55,343 bases of DNA from Zygnema cylindricum (taxonomy: Eukaryota > Streptophyta > Zygnematophyceae > Zygnematales > Zygnemataceae). Location of the stretch: assembly GCA_037447655.1 (NCBI GenBank), contig JBBHKE010001865.1, positions 1-55,343 of the forward strand. The letters run 5' to 3'. The notes under the pieces were generated by a model that ran no database searches, had not been told where the DNA came from, and saw only the letters and a list, made by a program, of their open reading frames with translations. The position numbers were made by a program, and so were the translations under genes. Shown here one piece after another: positions 1-11,704 of this stretch; positions within the stretch are counted from its first letter, which is position 1; each line of letters starts with the position of its first letter.

Positions 1-53
1 AAAAAAAATAGATACAAACAAATAGAGAAAAAAACTTAAAGATCATACAAAAT

Positions 54-56
<3 letters not shown>

Positions 57-108
<52 letters not shown>

Positions 109-117
109 ATATATATA
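57..117. repeat. (TA)n microsatellite in the transporter's last visible intron
   Basis: Almost pure TA dinucleotides, about 30 units with a single T interruption. It lies downstream of exon 5 of the minus-strand transporter, so it is intronic. Confidence 0.9.
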
Positions 118-202
118 AGATATGTTATTTAGGGTTGATAAATAGTATTTGTGTTTGTCCTCACAAGATTATCCGGTATGATAATAATAAACCCAGTCTT
201 AC

Positions 203-3200
203 CTTCAAGCTACTCTCCCAAGCTGTCCACAGCTCCCCTGTGAACAAAAGCGGTGGAATCAAGAAGGGAAGTCCCACGAGAGTCGTGCAGAACAGTACTT
301 CTTGCTGGACGCCAATCAGCCTCCCAGACCCCATTTGGACTCCATTCACTAAAACGAGAATAACAGCTATTTTTAGAAACGAAAAGGACATGTAGTCAAG
401 TACCGTACCGGAACTTTATGATACTTGACCAAAGGATCGTATGGTACGGTTCTGTACTCCACAGTGATCTGATTGGGTAGAAATCAGTTTGGTAGTCTAT
501 TTGTAGAAATTAGGACTTAGTGAAAATTAGGACAACTTGTATGAAGAAGTTCACTTTAGTAAGAAGCACATTAGGTGCAATTTATGGACCACTTTGGCTG
601 GTCACAAGTATGAGACTGTTTTAAGTTTGATGATGAAACATTGTCAGTCTGCTAAGTCTAGTTAGTACTACACATTGGTGTATTTTGTTGTGTTGCTTGT
701 CAAGGAAGTTCAACCTTGCTCTACTGTCAGAACTTTTTGGTAGCTTTCCTACTGACTTAGCCATGGCAGGTGTTGCACCAGCTGCCACAGAACAACATAC
801 TATTACCGCTGACCAATAATATTCTATTATTATTATATATTAATTATATTTTATTTTATCATATATTATTATATATTATTATACCTAAATTTCTATTGAA
901 CATATTTGTGTCAGTGAAATTCTTAGCATGCGACCTCGACTTTCGACGGACAAAAAAAAGGGGCGCAATAACATATGAACGGCACAAACTTCTGCACTGA
1001 ACCAGTACCAAGAAACGTAAAATGACACTTTGTTTAATATTTTTCTTTCTTTTTTGAAAGATGCCTGCCACATTTTCTGAACCTGTCACGACCATCTTTT
1101 CCCCTGGGTCAAAGGAAAAATTACATTTGGTACCTAAAGTAAACTGCTTTTGGAAACATTCCAAAAAAATAATTTTGTGGGGACCCGATGGGCTGACGTG
1201 AAGTGAACATAACGGGGCGGAATTGAACGGAACGGAACCAAACTGAGCTTTGCAAACGGGAACAGAATTGATCCGTAAGAAACCAGGCAGAAACAAAACT
1301 GAACCAAAGCTCATGAAGATCAAACCAAGCAAATTTAACCCCGGACTTCAGAACAAACTATTCAAATGCTATCTCCCACAACATTTACAGCCTCTGTTCG
1401 TCTAAGAAACATTCTAAGAAACCCAAGTGACTTCAATAAAAAAGAAAAAACTCTAGCAAAACCCAGAATGACCTTAAAAAGAAAAACTCAAAAAACCTTA
1501 ACAAAATCCTACAAATAGCCTTCAAAGATCCACAACCTTAGCAAATATAATGAACCAAAAAACCTAAAAACACAACCTTAACAACCCCATAAAAGAACCT
1601 TCAGAACACCTTCAAGACAACCTCCAAAAATTCAAAATACCTTCACAAACCTTAGAAACATCTTCAAACCCCGTTTAAAAATTCTTAAAAAACAAAATAA
1701 ACCCCCAAAAAACTTATAAAAACCTTCAAAAACGCGTCTGGTATTCTCAAACCAATCTTCCAAAAGACCTACATCAAACCTTCGGAAAAACATTCAAAAC
1801 CTTAACAAAAACAAAAACAGAAAACCGGGACAAAAATCCTGACCTGAGAGAGCAAAGGATCCTTTGCAAACATCGCCTCTTGCAAGTTGCCCAGAAGAGC
1901 GTCGAATGCCAGAGAAGCCGTAACCATAATGAGGCCTGGAAGCTGCCAGGTGGGCCCCGCCTCACTGTCCGCAAGACAAAAAACCGCCAGCCCTCCTGCC
2001 AGGAAGGCAGCCGAGCTGTAATCTCTGATGCTATAATGTCGCGCCGGTTGTCCACAAAGGGGCATCAAAGCACCAGCAGCCATTACCGGCAACACCTGTA
2101 AAAGTCGAGGGAGTAAATGTCTTCAAAAAACACCGTGGTTGGTTAAATGGAGTAAAGAAAGTATTAGTGAAAGGATTGTTTGCGGTATTTATTGATTCTA
2201 AAATAGTTACAAATACGGGGACGATTTGCAACTGTTCGAAGAATTAGTGTTATGGGAAAAATCATTCGCACCGGCAACGAATTAGTGTTAATAATTCTAA
2301 TAGCGATTTACGGTGTGGTGCAGCACACCTGGTGATTACCAGCAACACCTGCATAAGTCAAAGCGACATATAGGGAACGTAAGGGCTTCGAATTATTGTG
2401 AAACACCCAGTTATTAGCAGCAACACCTCTAGAAGTCAAAGCAATGTAAAGTCCTCAAAGTAGTTATAGCACACCCAGTTAGTACCAACAGTACCTGCGA
2501 AAGTCAGAGCGTAAAAGGGATATTAAAGACTTCAAACAATTGTCGTTCCCAGATACTACGGTTGAAACATTCAAAAGTCGAAGAAATATGAAGTCTTCGT
2601 ACTAGTGCAGCCACCCGGTTAATACAAACGAAACTTGCAGAAGTATTAAGCTGCGCACTGTTATTAATGTGGCACACTCATTCTTTGGTAGCAAAAACTG
2701 CAGAAGTCAAAGCGGTGACAGTCATTCCAATGACATAGACACTGCTTTACGGTGAACATCGGCATTAGAGTTAATAAACAAACCCTATTTTGGGCGTGTT
2801 TTCTTTTGAACTAAAGCACAAAATAGTATCGTCGGAGCACTGGCAGCCATTACCGGCAACAGCAGTAAAAGTCGAAGCAATAAAAAACCTTCAAACTGCA
2901 TTGATTATTGCTATTAGTGTTGATAACACTAATTCGGTCGCATCTCTTTTTCTGGCCAAAAATCATGATATGATGTTAGTAAAAATATTTAAGGGAGTGG
3001 CCATAAATCGGCCACGTCGTTCTGCCCTTAATTGTAGTTTTTATACCCTTCTGCTTTAATACTAATAATTCCTTACACTCATAGCAATGGGCGGCGTAGT
3101 GGTGACATACTAGTTACGAATTGCAAAACATGCAGAAGACGTAGCAATAAAAAGCAATTGAATTGCGCACTATTGTTGGTGTGACACACAAAATTAACAG

Positions 3201-5251
3201 TTCAGGGTAAAGTATACCAGTCAATAAATGACTGCCAAGTCAATGCGCAGCGAGTGCTCAGCATTCAGCTGTACCCATGAACATTTCCAATTGTAACGAT
3301 ATTAATCGTTACCTGTCATCTAAGCTATCGTAGAAAGGAAAATATTCTCCACACTGAGGTTAGAGTATATCAATGTAGATACAGATAATAGTGGGGACAC
3401 AAAAACAGTGCCGACACACTATTTCATGTGCGAATCATGAATTAGTATCAACGCTGAAATTAGTATGGATGCGGCGTCCTCAGGTTAACTACAATATCCA
3501 CACTATTTTGCAGCTATATCGCATACGCCATGCAGACTTAGTACAATGAGCAGCATAATACCCACATCTGTTGCTTCGCAGCTACCTCCTCTGCTAGACT
3601 ACTGCTACTTTCCCTCCCACCCTTCCCGGATATCTCATCCACGATCCACATTAAATTGGTGGAGGGCGTATCCTTCCTGATTCTGCCCTTACATACCTTT
3701 GATGACTTGAACATGATCTGTGCAGGATAATTTATGTACATCAAGGAGGCCTTTGTGAGGGAAGTTGTTCCCACGAGAGCAATGGAGATCCAGATATAGG
3801 CGGACCATGGCTGCCGCTGTTTACTGAGACGGAAGCCATGCATATAGGCGAGAAGAAGATACACGAGGCTCTGGACCGCAGTGAAGTACAATGCATAGCT
3901 GCCACCCGGGACAGTCTTTGCCACCATTGATAGTGTGGATTGAACAGCAAATAAAACAATTCAGACTGCAGTGTAACAGCCACGCTACCAGTAACAGAGT
4001 GGGTTCAACAAACAAAAAGTAGATTAGAAAGCAATGTAATTGCCATCCCCTTCAGTTTTTTGGGATCAGTAACAGTGCGGATTAAATAACAAAATAACAA
4101 AAAAAGCAGAGTGTCCTAGATACCAGTAACAGAGTGGTTAAACAACAATTTTTCTTCGGACTCTAGTGTGGTTGCCACCCCTCAGTCTTTTTGATACCAG
4201 TGTGCATTGAGCACCACAAAAAAGGCAATCCAGACTGTAGTTGCATGTAGAATTTTGCATATTTCTCTCTGATATTGTAAGGAAAAACATAGTTCATTTA
4301 AAACAATTTCATCTGAAATCAATAAGATTTACTTCTACTGCCCACTAATTACATCACACACATAACAGCATAAAGGAAAACTGAACATCGTCAACATTAG
4401 ATTACTTTCCAAGGTTTAAAAAATATGCGAATACAGACATCCAAATTCCATCCAGTACAATTTTCACACTAATAATTCTGTGGATCGGTGAGGAAAAGGA
4501 CAAGAAAAAGGTCAAAAGAGAAAGGTCTGCGACACTTTGGACAGCAGTGAAATTCTTTAGTCTTACAACACACGTGTCACCCGACGAAAAAAAAAGGAAC
4601 AGAGGGAATCTCAAAAGAAGTAATATAAAAGCTTTTACATACCCAAACAAGTTCCATAATGTGAATTATCGTACCTGAAGGCCAGTTGTTTAAACACATA
4701 TTCCTAAAACCCATAGCCCCAAATACCAACAGCAACCCCCCCCCAGAAAAAACATTGTCATTGGCCCGGTTCACAGATACTATTGTTACCATTCCACTCT
4801 ATTTTTCCAGTATTTTGTGGATTTTGACCACGTGAAAATGAGATCATATAGGCCCATAAATATACCCTATGTAATCATGCCTGCATTTGAAACTTGGGAA
4901 GAACAGTAATTAGTGTTGTATCCAGAAATATGGGGAGAGAAAGAGGGAGAAGGAGAGGGATACGGAGACGGGGGATAACTCGAAAAGGACAAGGCACCAT
5001 CAGAAACAAACTGGCTATAGATTCTGAAGAGGGTCTAAAAACCTCAAAGAACATTAGGGAACCGTGAAAAACCATAAAAAAACCCAGTAATTAATCACTC
5101 CAAGTGTTTTCTTAGAACCTCGATAATTTTGACAACAAAAAGGGGTATACCTCACAAACGCCATTGATAAGAAAGCCGACGAAGACTCCCAAAGAGCAAA
5201 ATAGAAGCTGGTCACAATACCAAATTAAACGTTGATGAGTAGTCAAGTCTT
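203..5251 (-). CDS. UAA/NST-family transporter, SLC35B3 / plant UTR2-like (partial, 5 exons)
   Basis: Multi-pass Golgi/ER carrier expected to exchange a nucleotide sugar or PAPS across the membrane. Exons read on the minus strand are 5151-5251 (101 nt), 4675-4703 (29 nt), 3697-3898 (202 nt), 1844-2095 (252 nt) and 203-304 (102 nt). Every junction is AG/GT, including AAAG|GTATGT at 3697 and AAG|GTAAGA at 203, and the codon phases join without a break. Diagnostic stretches in order are GVFVGFLINGVCE, EYVFKQLAF, INYPAQIMFKSSK, VLPVMAAGALMP, LGNLQEAMF and VGLPFLIPPLLFTGELW. These match the SLC35B2/B3 and UTR branch of the drug/metabolite transporter superfamily in the usual order. About 228 residues are visible. 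The N-terminal exon lies to the right of 5251 and was not found; the C-terminal third lies off the left edge. The family is well supported, the substrate is not: UDP-galactose, UDP-glucose and PAPS carriers look alike here. Confidence 0.87.
305..1843 (-). other. Intron between transporter exons 4 and 5
   Basis: Bounded by donor CAG|GTCAGG at 1844 and acceptor CGTCCAG at 310-305. AT-rich to about 900. From about 1440 to 1840 it is A/C-rich and built from many imperfect copies of a short unit resembling AACCTTCAAAAA. No conserved protein or RNA seen. The open frames here show no family resemblance. Confidence 0.7.
2096..3696 (-). repeat. Intron between exons 3 and 4 with degenerate tandem copies of the exon-4 acceptor region
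   Basis: Many imperfect units follow one pattern: 'ATTACCRGCAACACCTG' plus 'AAAGTCRAAGCR' plus a purine-rich tail. Examples start near 2333, 2407, 2479, 2620, 2690, 2838 and 3110. The unit at 2837-2878 closely matches 2070-2112, which spans the real exon-4 start and its acceptor, but its acceptor CAG reads CTG. The units look like successive tandem duplications that diverged. Confidence 0.6.
3899..4674 (-). repeat. Intron between exons 2 and 3 with acceptor-derived repeats
   Basis: From 3899 to about 4250 the sequence repeats a unit of roughly 100 bp: a 'TTGCCACCCC..CAGTCTTT' block, then 'GATACCAGT..CAGAGTGG.TTAAACAACAA'. The first copy overlaps the exon-3 acceptor. The rest of the intron has no recognisable feature. 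Confidence 0.5.
4704..5150 (-). other. Intron between transporter exons 1 and 2
   Basis: Donor GAG|GTATAC at 5151/5150 and acceptor GTTTTAG at 4704. It includes a C-tract near 4737-4744 on the plus strand and otherwise shows nothing recognisable. Confidence 0.75.
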
Positions 5252-5345
5252 CTGTGTGTGAGAGAGAAAGAGGGGGAGAGAGAGGGAGAGGGAGATGGAA
5301 AGGAAGAGGGAGAGGGAGAGGGAGAGGCAGAAGGCAGGCAGAAGG
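5252..5345 (-). repeat. (GA)n/(CT)n tract acting as polypyrimidine tract of exon 1
   Basis: On the minus strand this is a CT-rich run ending in CACACACAG directly before exon 1. A simple repeat therefore appears to supply the polypyrimidine tract of a coding exon. Confidence 0.65.
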
Positions 5346-6908
5346 AACAGGACAAGAAAGAAGAGAAGAAGGAGGAAACAGAACAAAGAAGCAAGAAGAA
5401 GAAGAACCTGCCTGTCCTCCAGCAGCCTGCCTCCATGGTCTGCAGTTCAGTAAAAAACACAAAAACACGCATCACTAAAACAATCCACAAAGTAAAATCC
5501 CCTGTAAATCCATCTATACTCCTTCCTAAAATGCTACAAAAACGGCCCAAAACTCCCTCAAAATCTCCCCCAAAACCCTCCAAACCGTCAAATTTTCACC
5601 TGAACCCAACATGGTTTTATCTCGGGCTCCTAAAATCTTTCAAAATCACCCAAAAATCCATCATATTTTCCCCCAAAAAACCCAAAAACCTTCTAAACAA
5701 ACGCATTTTCACCTGAAACCAACGTGGTTTTGTCTCAAGGCTGACCCCAAACATTTTCATCGATTCGTTTTTTTCCATTTTTCCCAAAAGTTGCGAGCTC
5801 TCTTCTTGGTCGACAGCTCCCAATTTTGTCCCTCCTCTGAACTCCAACACCCTTTTAAGCATTTTATTTCTATTTAATTAAGTATATTATTCTACATATC
5901 ATGTATTTTATTTCTATATATTAAGTACTTCACCAATTCATTTAGCTATTTTATTTCTATTTAATTAAGTATTTTAGTTTATTTCTATTTTCTGATTGGC
6001 TGGAGCGATAACAACAGTTTGAATAATTTTCCAAAAGTCATTTCTAGCTTCCCTTTCTTTCCTGCTTACTTTTTTGTATTCTTTTTTCATTCTCCACTCC
6101 GTTTCTTCACTTTGTTTGATGGCATTTTCTGACAAACTGAAGTGATTTTCCATGACATTTAAAACTTTTTTTTTGTAAAATTCGACTATTTTTTCTGGAC
6201 TGCGGCAATTAAGGGGCGCCGGAATTCGCAATTATCAATAAAGAAAAACTACATACTATGCCTTTTCAAGTTTTACTTCCAAAATCTTACTTGCAACACA
6301 CCAAAAAGAAAAGGTGTAGACCGCAAACCTCATAAAGCAACACCATTTTTGAATCCACGATAAATGTTTAAAACTTCCTAACTCCATTTGGCTCCACACT
6401 ATCTGCCATAATACCCTCAAGAGCAAAATATTAATGGTGATATTTAACGGTAACGGTAGCGGTAACGGTAACGGTAACAGTAATGGTAACAATAACGGTA
6501 AATATTCACGTTTTTATTTTTATTTTACCACATCCCTTGTTTTTTCTCGAGGACTTAATATAAACTTAACAGGGAGGCAAAACAACTTTCCCTCTCCCAG
6601 ATTTTCCCCAACTCCATATTAATAACTGTAAACCAAGTTGATTACCAAAAAAGAAATTTGCAAAATATGAGGACAGATTTGACCCGAATAGGACGACGAA
6701 ACTATGAGGACTAAAATGTGAGAACCAAAATAGGAACCATAATACCGACCGAACAAAAGGACCAAAAGATGAGGAAAGTGAAAATAGGCTCGACATGAAG
6801 CATAGTTCAAACATGCGGAAATAAACTAGAAATGTTATATATCATTACCCCGTACTAATAAGCAAAAGTTACCAGTATAGTAGGGAGAAACCACATGTAG
6901 AGTTTCAA
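5346..6908. other. Stretch without recognised genes
   Basis: It contains A/C-rich degenerate repeats (5500-5720), AT-rich DNA (5870-5990) and a short hexamer array (6449-6502). The first exon or promoter of the transporter should lie in or beyond this stretch, but no N-terminal exon could be identified. Confidence 0.5.
6449..6502 (+). repeat. GGTAAC hexamer minisatellite
   Basis: About nine imperfect copies of GGTAAC, with variants such as GGTAGC and AGTAAT, between 6449 and 6502. This is not the plant telomere unit. Confidence 0.75.
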
Positions 6909-6940
6909 TTGTTTTTTGCAGATTATTACTACAACATGAA

Positions 6941-7345
6941 GAATGGCGGATGGCACTCATCCACTTTCCATTTGTCCATCTCCCTCCCCCCTTTTTCCTT
7001 CCCTCTCCCTCCCTACCCACCACTCTCCCTCCATCTCCATCCCCACCACCTCGCCTTCTCTCTCCTACCTCTCACTCCCTCTCCCTCCCCACCTCGCCCT
7101 CTCCACCCCTCCCTCTCCCTTCCTCTCTCTCCTCCCTCTCCCTCCCTCTCAATTCCTCTCCTCCTTCCCTTCCGACTCTGGTATTGCGGATGGCACTCAC
7201 CCACATTCCATTCATCCAGTCAGTCTGTTGGTCCCTCTCTCCCTCCTCCCAGCCCTCCCTCTCCCTCCCTGCCCTCCGTCTCCCTCCCTCCGTCTCCCTC
7301 CCTCTATCCCTCCCCCTCCGCAGATGGCAACACTCACCTTCCATT
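6941..7345 (+). repeat. CT-rich tract with a 40-bp spacer repeated three times
   Basis: Runs of CCCTCT are punctuated by three related non-simple blocks at about 6946, 7190 and 7321. Each is a version of GCGGATGGCACTCACCCACA followed by TTCCATTCAT and a CAGTCAGTC-like end. The arrangement is a higher-order repeat, with CT DNA as the filler. Long Pro/Ser-rich frames across it are composition artefacts. Confidence 0.75.
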
Positions 7346-7474
7346 CATGTGGTCAGTCAGTCGCTCTGCCTGCCCCCATTCACAACGCCATCCCTCCGTT
7401 CAGTCCGACGGAAAACGGAACTGCTGCATAGAGTGGCAAATGAAGCACAGTAACTCGAGCGAACATCACGAGGT

Positions 7475-7640
7475 CGGGAAAGGGAGAGAGGGAGAGAGGG
7501 AGAAAGGGAGAGAGGGAGAGAGAGTGGGAAAGAGGGAGAGGGAGAGGGAGAGGGAGAGGGAGAGGGAGAGGGAGGGGAATGGAGAGAGGGAGAGAGGGAG
7601 AGACAGGGAGAGAGTGAGAGACAGGGGAGAGAGATAGAGG
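7475..7640 (+). repeat. GA-rich tract
   Basis: Mainly GGGAGA and GA units. Together with the CT-rich tract just upstream it forms a large low-complexity inverted arrangement separated by about 130 bp of unique sequence. R2 has the same order of tracts. Confidence 0.85.
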
Positions 7641-8366
7641 AAACAGACGACAACCGGAAACTTCAGCACTTTGCTAAATTTGCCTCATGTGCTGATTGAC
7701 AAAAAAATATGAACATCTGGTAGATTTAATCTTGCTGTGGTGTGTATATAACAAGCTGTCGTCCACAACTCGCAGGCAGCCAATCCACTAAAACTCCGAA
7801 ATGGTGCCTAACGAAAATAGTGTGGATGTCCGATATCGTCGACATAAAACAGAAGGAATTCATTCACACTATTTTACATATTGATGTCAGAAATCAAAAT
7901 AAATAGTGACGCAAATATTCCTGTACCAAGTAGACAGCTGAGCTCAAAATGTATAACACACTAAGTTCAAAAAAATGTTAGCAATTACTTCAAAAAAGAG
8001 TTGAATTTGAAAACAGAATGAACTTCAAAAAATATTTCAAACATAAGTTTACTTTTACTCACTTTTATGTCCTTTCATTACTCAGGTAAAGACAGAAAAT
8101 AGGGAAGGAAGATAAAGGAGACGATCCGGCAGAGGAGTAATTCAATAAGTAACTGAAGGAAAGCAGCTTGAAGGAAGTAATTAGTATTATTACAAGAGGA
8201 AGTAATTAGTATTATGCCCTATTGGAAGCCTCACCGTAGGCAGAAGAATTCCCCAGCGAACGAAAGCAGTGCAGTGCAGTACAGTATTGTAGAGTGGCAC
8301 GTGTGAGAAGAGTGGCAGCGAGGGAGCCGTTGCCATCCGAGCAGTGCAGCGACGGTGACACGTGCA

Positions 8367-8974
8367 GGATTCACACTAGAAATGGATGATGAATGAGATG
8401 AGGAAATGAATGTCCTTTTGTTATGTTTGGACGTGAATCGCCCTTAACGTCATCTCACGTCAACAAAAACGTCGCGATGTGACTCATGTTGCCGTACGAT
8501 TATGCGACGATGACTCAAATCCGTCCGTACCAAACCATCGGTAAGAAGGGGGGAGGACGTTTCGTCAAAGTTCCAAAGAAGTTTTTAGTTTACATTTTTA
8601 TACGTTTTATTTTAGATGATTTTGATTGGCTATTTGATAATGGGTTAGCATTTAAAAAAAAATAGTTATAGTACGGATCATTCATTCGGGATACGACTTC
8701 ATTTTTCTTCTAAATCGGAAATCTGCATTCCGAAAAGGGTTTCCGGAAATGAAAATGACTTACCACAGTTGTCAAAATTTGACGCACTTGACCGTATGTT
8801 TTGTCCGCCGCTACGCTCCAAAAAGTGTATTTTGTCTGTCGCTACGCTCCAAAAAGGTTAACAGCCGAGCGGTCGAGCTGTTTGGCGCCTCTGTTTTTTG
8901 TTTTTTTGCAAAATGAATGGTACGGGAGCATTCATTTCGTCATCTCATTCACCATCCGTTTCTAGTGTGAATCC
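8367..8974. mobile_element. Non-autonomous DNA transposon with about 46-bp inverted termini
   Basis: The left end GGATTCACACTAGAAATGG and the inverted right end GGATTCACACTAGAAACGG continue as inverted repeats for about 46 bp with a few mismatches. TGCA flanks both sides (8363-8366, 8975-8978). R2 lacks the element at the matching place. No transposase frame inside. Superfamily not assigned. Confidence 0.8.
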
Positions 8975-9551
8975 TGCAACGGCATTTCCTGCAATTGCAA
9001 CGGAGAGGGCTGCGGTCCACTGTCGCATGTCACAACGGTGGCGAATAACCGCATTTGCTGGTCGAATTAGTAATCGGATTTCCTGTTATGCGGTTAAACT
9101 TTCGCGGAAACGAAGAGCTCCAGTTTGTTTCATGGAGCTTTAACGGTATTAGGGTGAAGTTCCACCAGACGTTTCTGTAATCGTACAGCCAACTCTGCAG
9201 ACCGGGTTGATTGAGGGTGGACTTCCATTAGCGAAAAAGTGGGGTTTTTTTATTGACAGCCGTACCGTTTCGTACAACTTGATCCATAATTTTTTTTTTC
9301 AAGGAAAACAACATTACAGAAAAATGTCCAAGGTTGTAGGCGTAAATTAGGACCGTCAGATTCTATTACACTTTTTATCCAAGACGCCACGTCATCAACC
9401 CTACAATTTGTTAAAACCGTGCACAGGGAGGACAGTTCTCAAATACAGAACGTGTAAAAATAGGCCACGTGGAAAAAGTCAAAAAAATCCACGAGGAGCG
9501 CGCGCATATGTGCGTACACGTCGCAAGGGCCATGTGCCTTCCGCTAGGGTT

Positions 9552-10908
9552 AATTCTGTATCCCCCATTGGACTACAGAATTCAAGAAGCCTCTAGGTAG
9601 TTTTTGACTAACCCACTTTCAACTAAGACCACTGCTATAATTCTCTTACTCAATTTAATTTTAGCTATATTAGTTTATATAGTTATCACACCCTATATAT
9701 CCTAGCACTGGTCCTATACTACAGGACAACGCTACCGGCTACCGGCTACTTTGATGAACTAAAGGGACCAAGATCAAATCCTTGGTCCGTCAGCCATTTT
9801 GCTAAGGGTTGGTCTACCTTCTTCCTTCTGGCTGCTTAGACACCCATGGCTCCATCTCTCTCTGACCAGTCTTCAATGACAACAACAAGTGTGGCAACTA
9901 GAGAGAGAGAGAGAGCGGAGCCTAACTATAAATTAAGTCTTTTTTATTTTTATATCGTAACCTAAAAAATACAACAAAATCCTCAAGTTTCAACACTCCC
10001 CTTATTTTCTAGCCACTCTTTTCTTTTAATCCACACTGTTCTCTACAAAATTTTAGTTTAGGAGATGGAACTAGCTTTGTCATCATATTTGCTACCATTC
10101 CCCATCACGTTTATACTCCAAAATTGAAATTTTGTTTTCAACCTTTTCTCTCACAAAGCTCAGTCTTATATCCATATGTTTGGCTTTGAAATGATGTTTT
10201 GGATTAGCTGCAATAGCAATGACATCTTGATTATCACAAAACACTTCTTGAGTCCCAACCTTCATAAACCCAAGTTCTTGCAAGAGAGACTTCACCCACA
10301 TTGACTCTTTCAAAGAAAAACAAGAGGCCATGTACTCAACCTCCATAATGAACTGAGCAACCACCTTTTACTGCATGCTGCTCCAACAGCAAGCACCTTC
10401 CCCCACATACAACACATACCCAATGGTAATCAATGGCGGCTTACATACGAGTCGTTCGATGTTAACCAGCATTTAACATAAGCCGTTCAAATTAGTCGAC
10501 TGTGAGTGTAGATAAATACTTTAAATATCTCTATGTTATCGTGCTATAATTCTATTACTTGGCTTAATTTTAGCTGTATTAGTTTATATATTTATCACAC
10601 CCTATATATCGTAGCATCGGTCCTAGACTACAGAACAACGCTACAGGTTACAGGCTACTTTGATGGACTAAAAGGGACCAGGATCAAATCCTTGGTCCGT
10701 CAACTTTTTTGCTAAGGGATGGTATACCTTCTTCCATGTGGCTGCTTAGGCAGCCATGGCTCCATCTCTCTCTGACCAGTCTTTAATGACTGCATCAAGT
10801 GTGGCAACTAGAGAGAGAGAGAGAGAGAGGAGCCTAACAATAAATAAAGTCCCTTTTATTTTTATATCCTGACCTAGAAAATACAACAAAATCCTCAGAT
10901 TTCAACAC
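9552..10908 (-). mobile_element. Copia family B element, internally deleted (minus strand)
   Basis: The left LTR copy occupies about 9552-9994; on the minus strand it starts with TGTTGAAAC after an AATAAGGGGAG polypurine tract. The right LTR copy is partial (about 10450-10908) and starts with TGTTGAAATC. Between them only the C-terminal RNase H region survives. Both LTRs also carry internal deletions against the roughly 1-kb full-length LTRs elsewhere in the window. Confidence 0.7.
9995..10440 (-). pseudogene. Copia RNase H fragment
   Basis: The minus strand encodes VKSLLQELGFMKVG, then VFCDNQDVIAIAANPKHHFK and DIRLSFVREKVENK, the C-terminal RNase H part of a family B polyprotein. The catalytic CDNQ aspartate is present. 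Everything upstream in pol is gone, so this is a relic. Confidence 0.8.
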
Positions 10909-10966
10909 CAGGGTGGTTGTGAATCCGTAGAAATTATCCCGTCACGCTCCCACCGTCAAAGTTTGC

Positions 10967-11681
10967 TGTTGTTCTGAGACAAGTGCTGGTACTGAAGATG
11001 AAGAAGATGCAGCAGTAGTCATCGTAGAACAAATCAAGAGAGGAAGCTTCCACAAATACCGATGGCTGAACAGAAACTTTGACAGACTAACGTCCTGAAA
11101 ATTTGCCACAATGTAGATAACATTCAAAGAAACACACACACAAAATTTCAATCAATTCCGCTCACAAATCTGTGAGATATGTAGAAATGAAATTACATAA
11201 AACTGAATGTACAGTTTTCATATCATTTGTTCCTAAAAATCAAATTCACTAAGTCCTACTTTTATACACCGAAACTACACTAAGCTGTACGGAGGCATTC
11301 CAGCCAAACATCTAACATTCTATCACAAATATTTACACCGAAGTTCACACAACGTAAAGTGATAATGATCTAGTCACGCCTCGTCACTATTTGTTGGCGG
11401 CGGTTGTCAGCGGTCCGATTAGAGGATTTGGCACCGTAGAATTGACTTCACGAAGTCCAGTGGTCCTGCCGAATTTCCGTACGTCCACGGAGGACATACT
11501 CACGCATTCTCCTAAGTGACGACACGTGTCCCAAGTGTGAATGAACCGTGAACTCCCAACTTCACTGTCACACTAATTTTGGTAAGTACTGAACCGAACT
11601 CAACCAAAAATAGCTTAAGTCCTGAACAGCTCTCTCTCACAGCTGAGGCATAAAGAGGACTAAAGCTTTCTAAAAACAACA
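10967..11681 (-). repeat. 3' LTR of A1 (715 bp, short type)
   Basis: Runs from TGTTGTTTTTAG (minus strand, at 11681) to AACAACA at 10967, next to the polypurine tract TTTAGGGGAG. It lacks 23 bp present in A1's own 5' LTR and carries the linked variants AATTTTCAGG and AAGTTTCTG. Confidence 0.93.
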
Positions 11682-11704
11682 CTCCCCTAAAGCTTTAGAC
11701 TCTG

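Larger units (their letters stand above)
7160..9151 (+). repeat. Segmental duplication R1, left part
   Basis: Matches R2 (30114-32979) in order and orientation. Shared landmarks include GACTCTGGTATTGC, GAAACAGACG.CAACCGGAAA, TCGTCCACAACT and GGCAGAGGAGTAATTCAATA, then the TGGAGCTTTAA.. motif just before 9149. It resumes at 23718 after the transposon nest. No gene recognised in it. Confidence 0.85.

Noticed and set aside
5974-6231. Minus-strand 85-residue frame as the missing N-terminal exon of the transporter
   Set aside because: It is lysine/glutamate-rich with no membrane segment and no suitable donor joining exon 1; not similar to UAA-family N-termini.
6449-6502. Interstitial telomere repeat
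   Set aside because: The unit is GGTAAC, not TTTAGGG or a known telomere variant.
6909-7669. Several overlapping Pro/Ser/Leu-rich and Arg/Glu-rich frames up to 242 residues
   Set aside because: Produced by the CT and GA tracts; all frames on both strands stay open because of composition.
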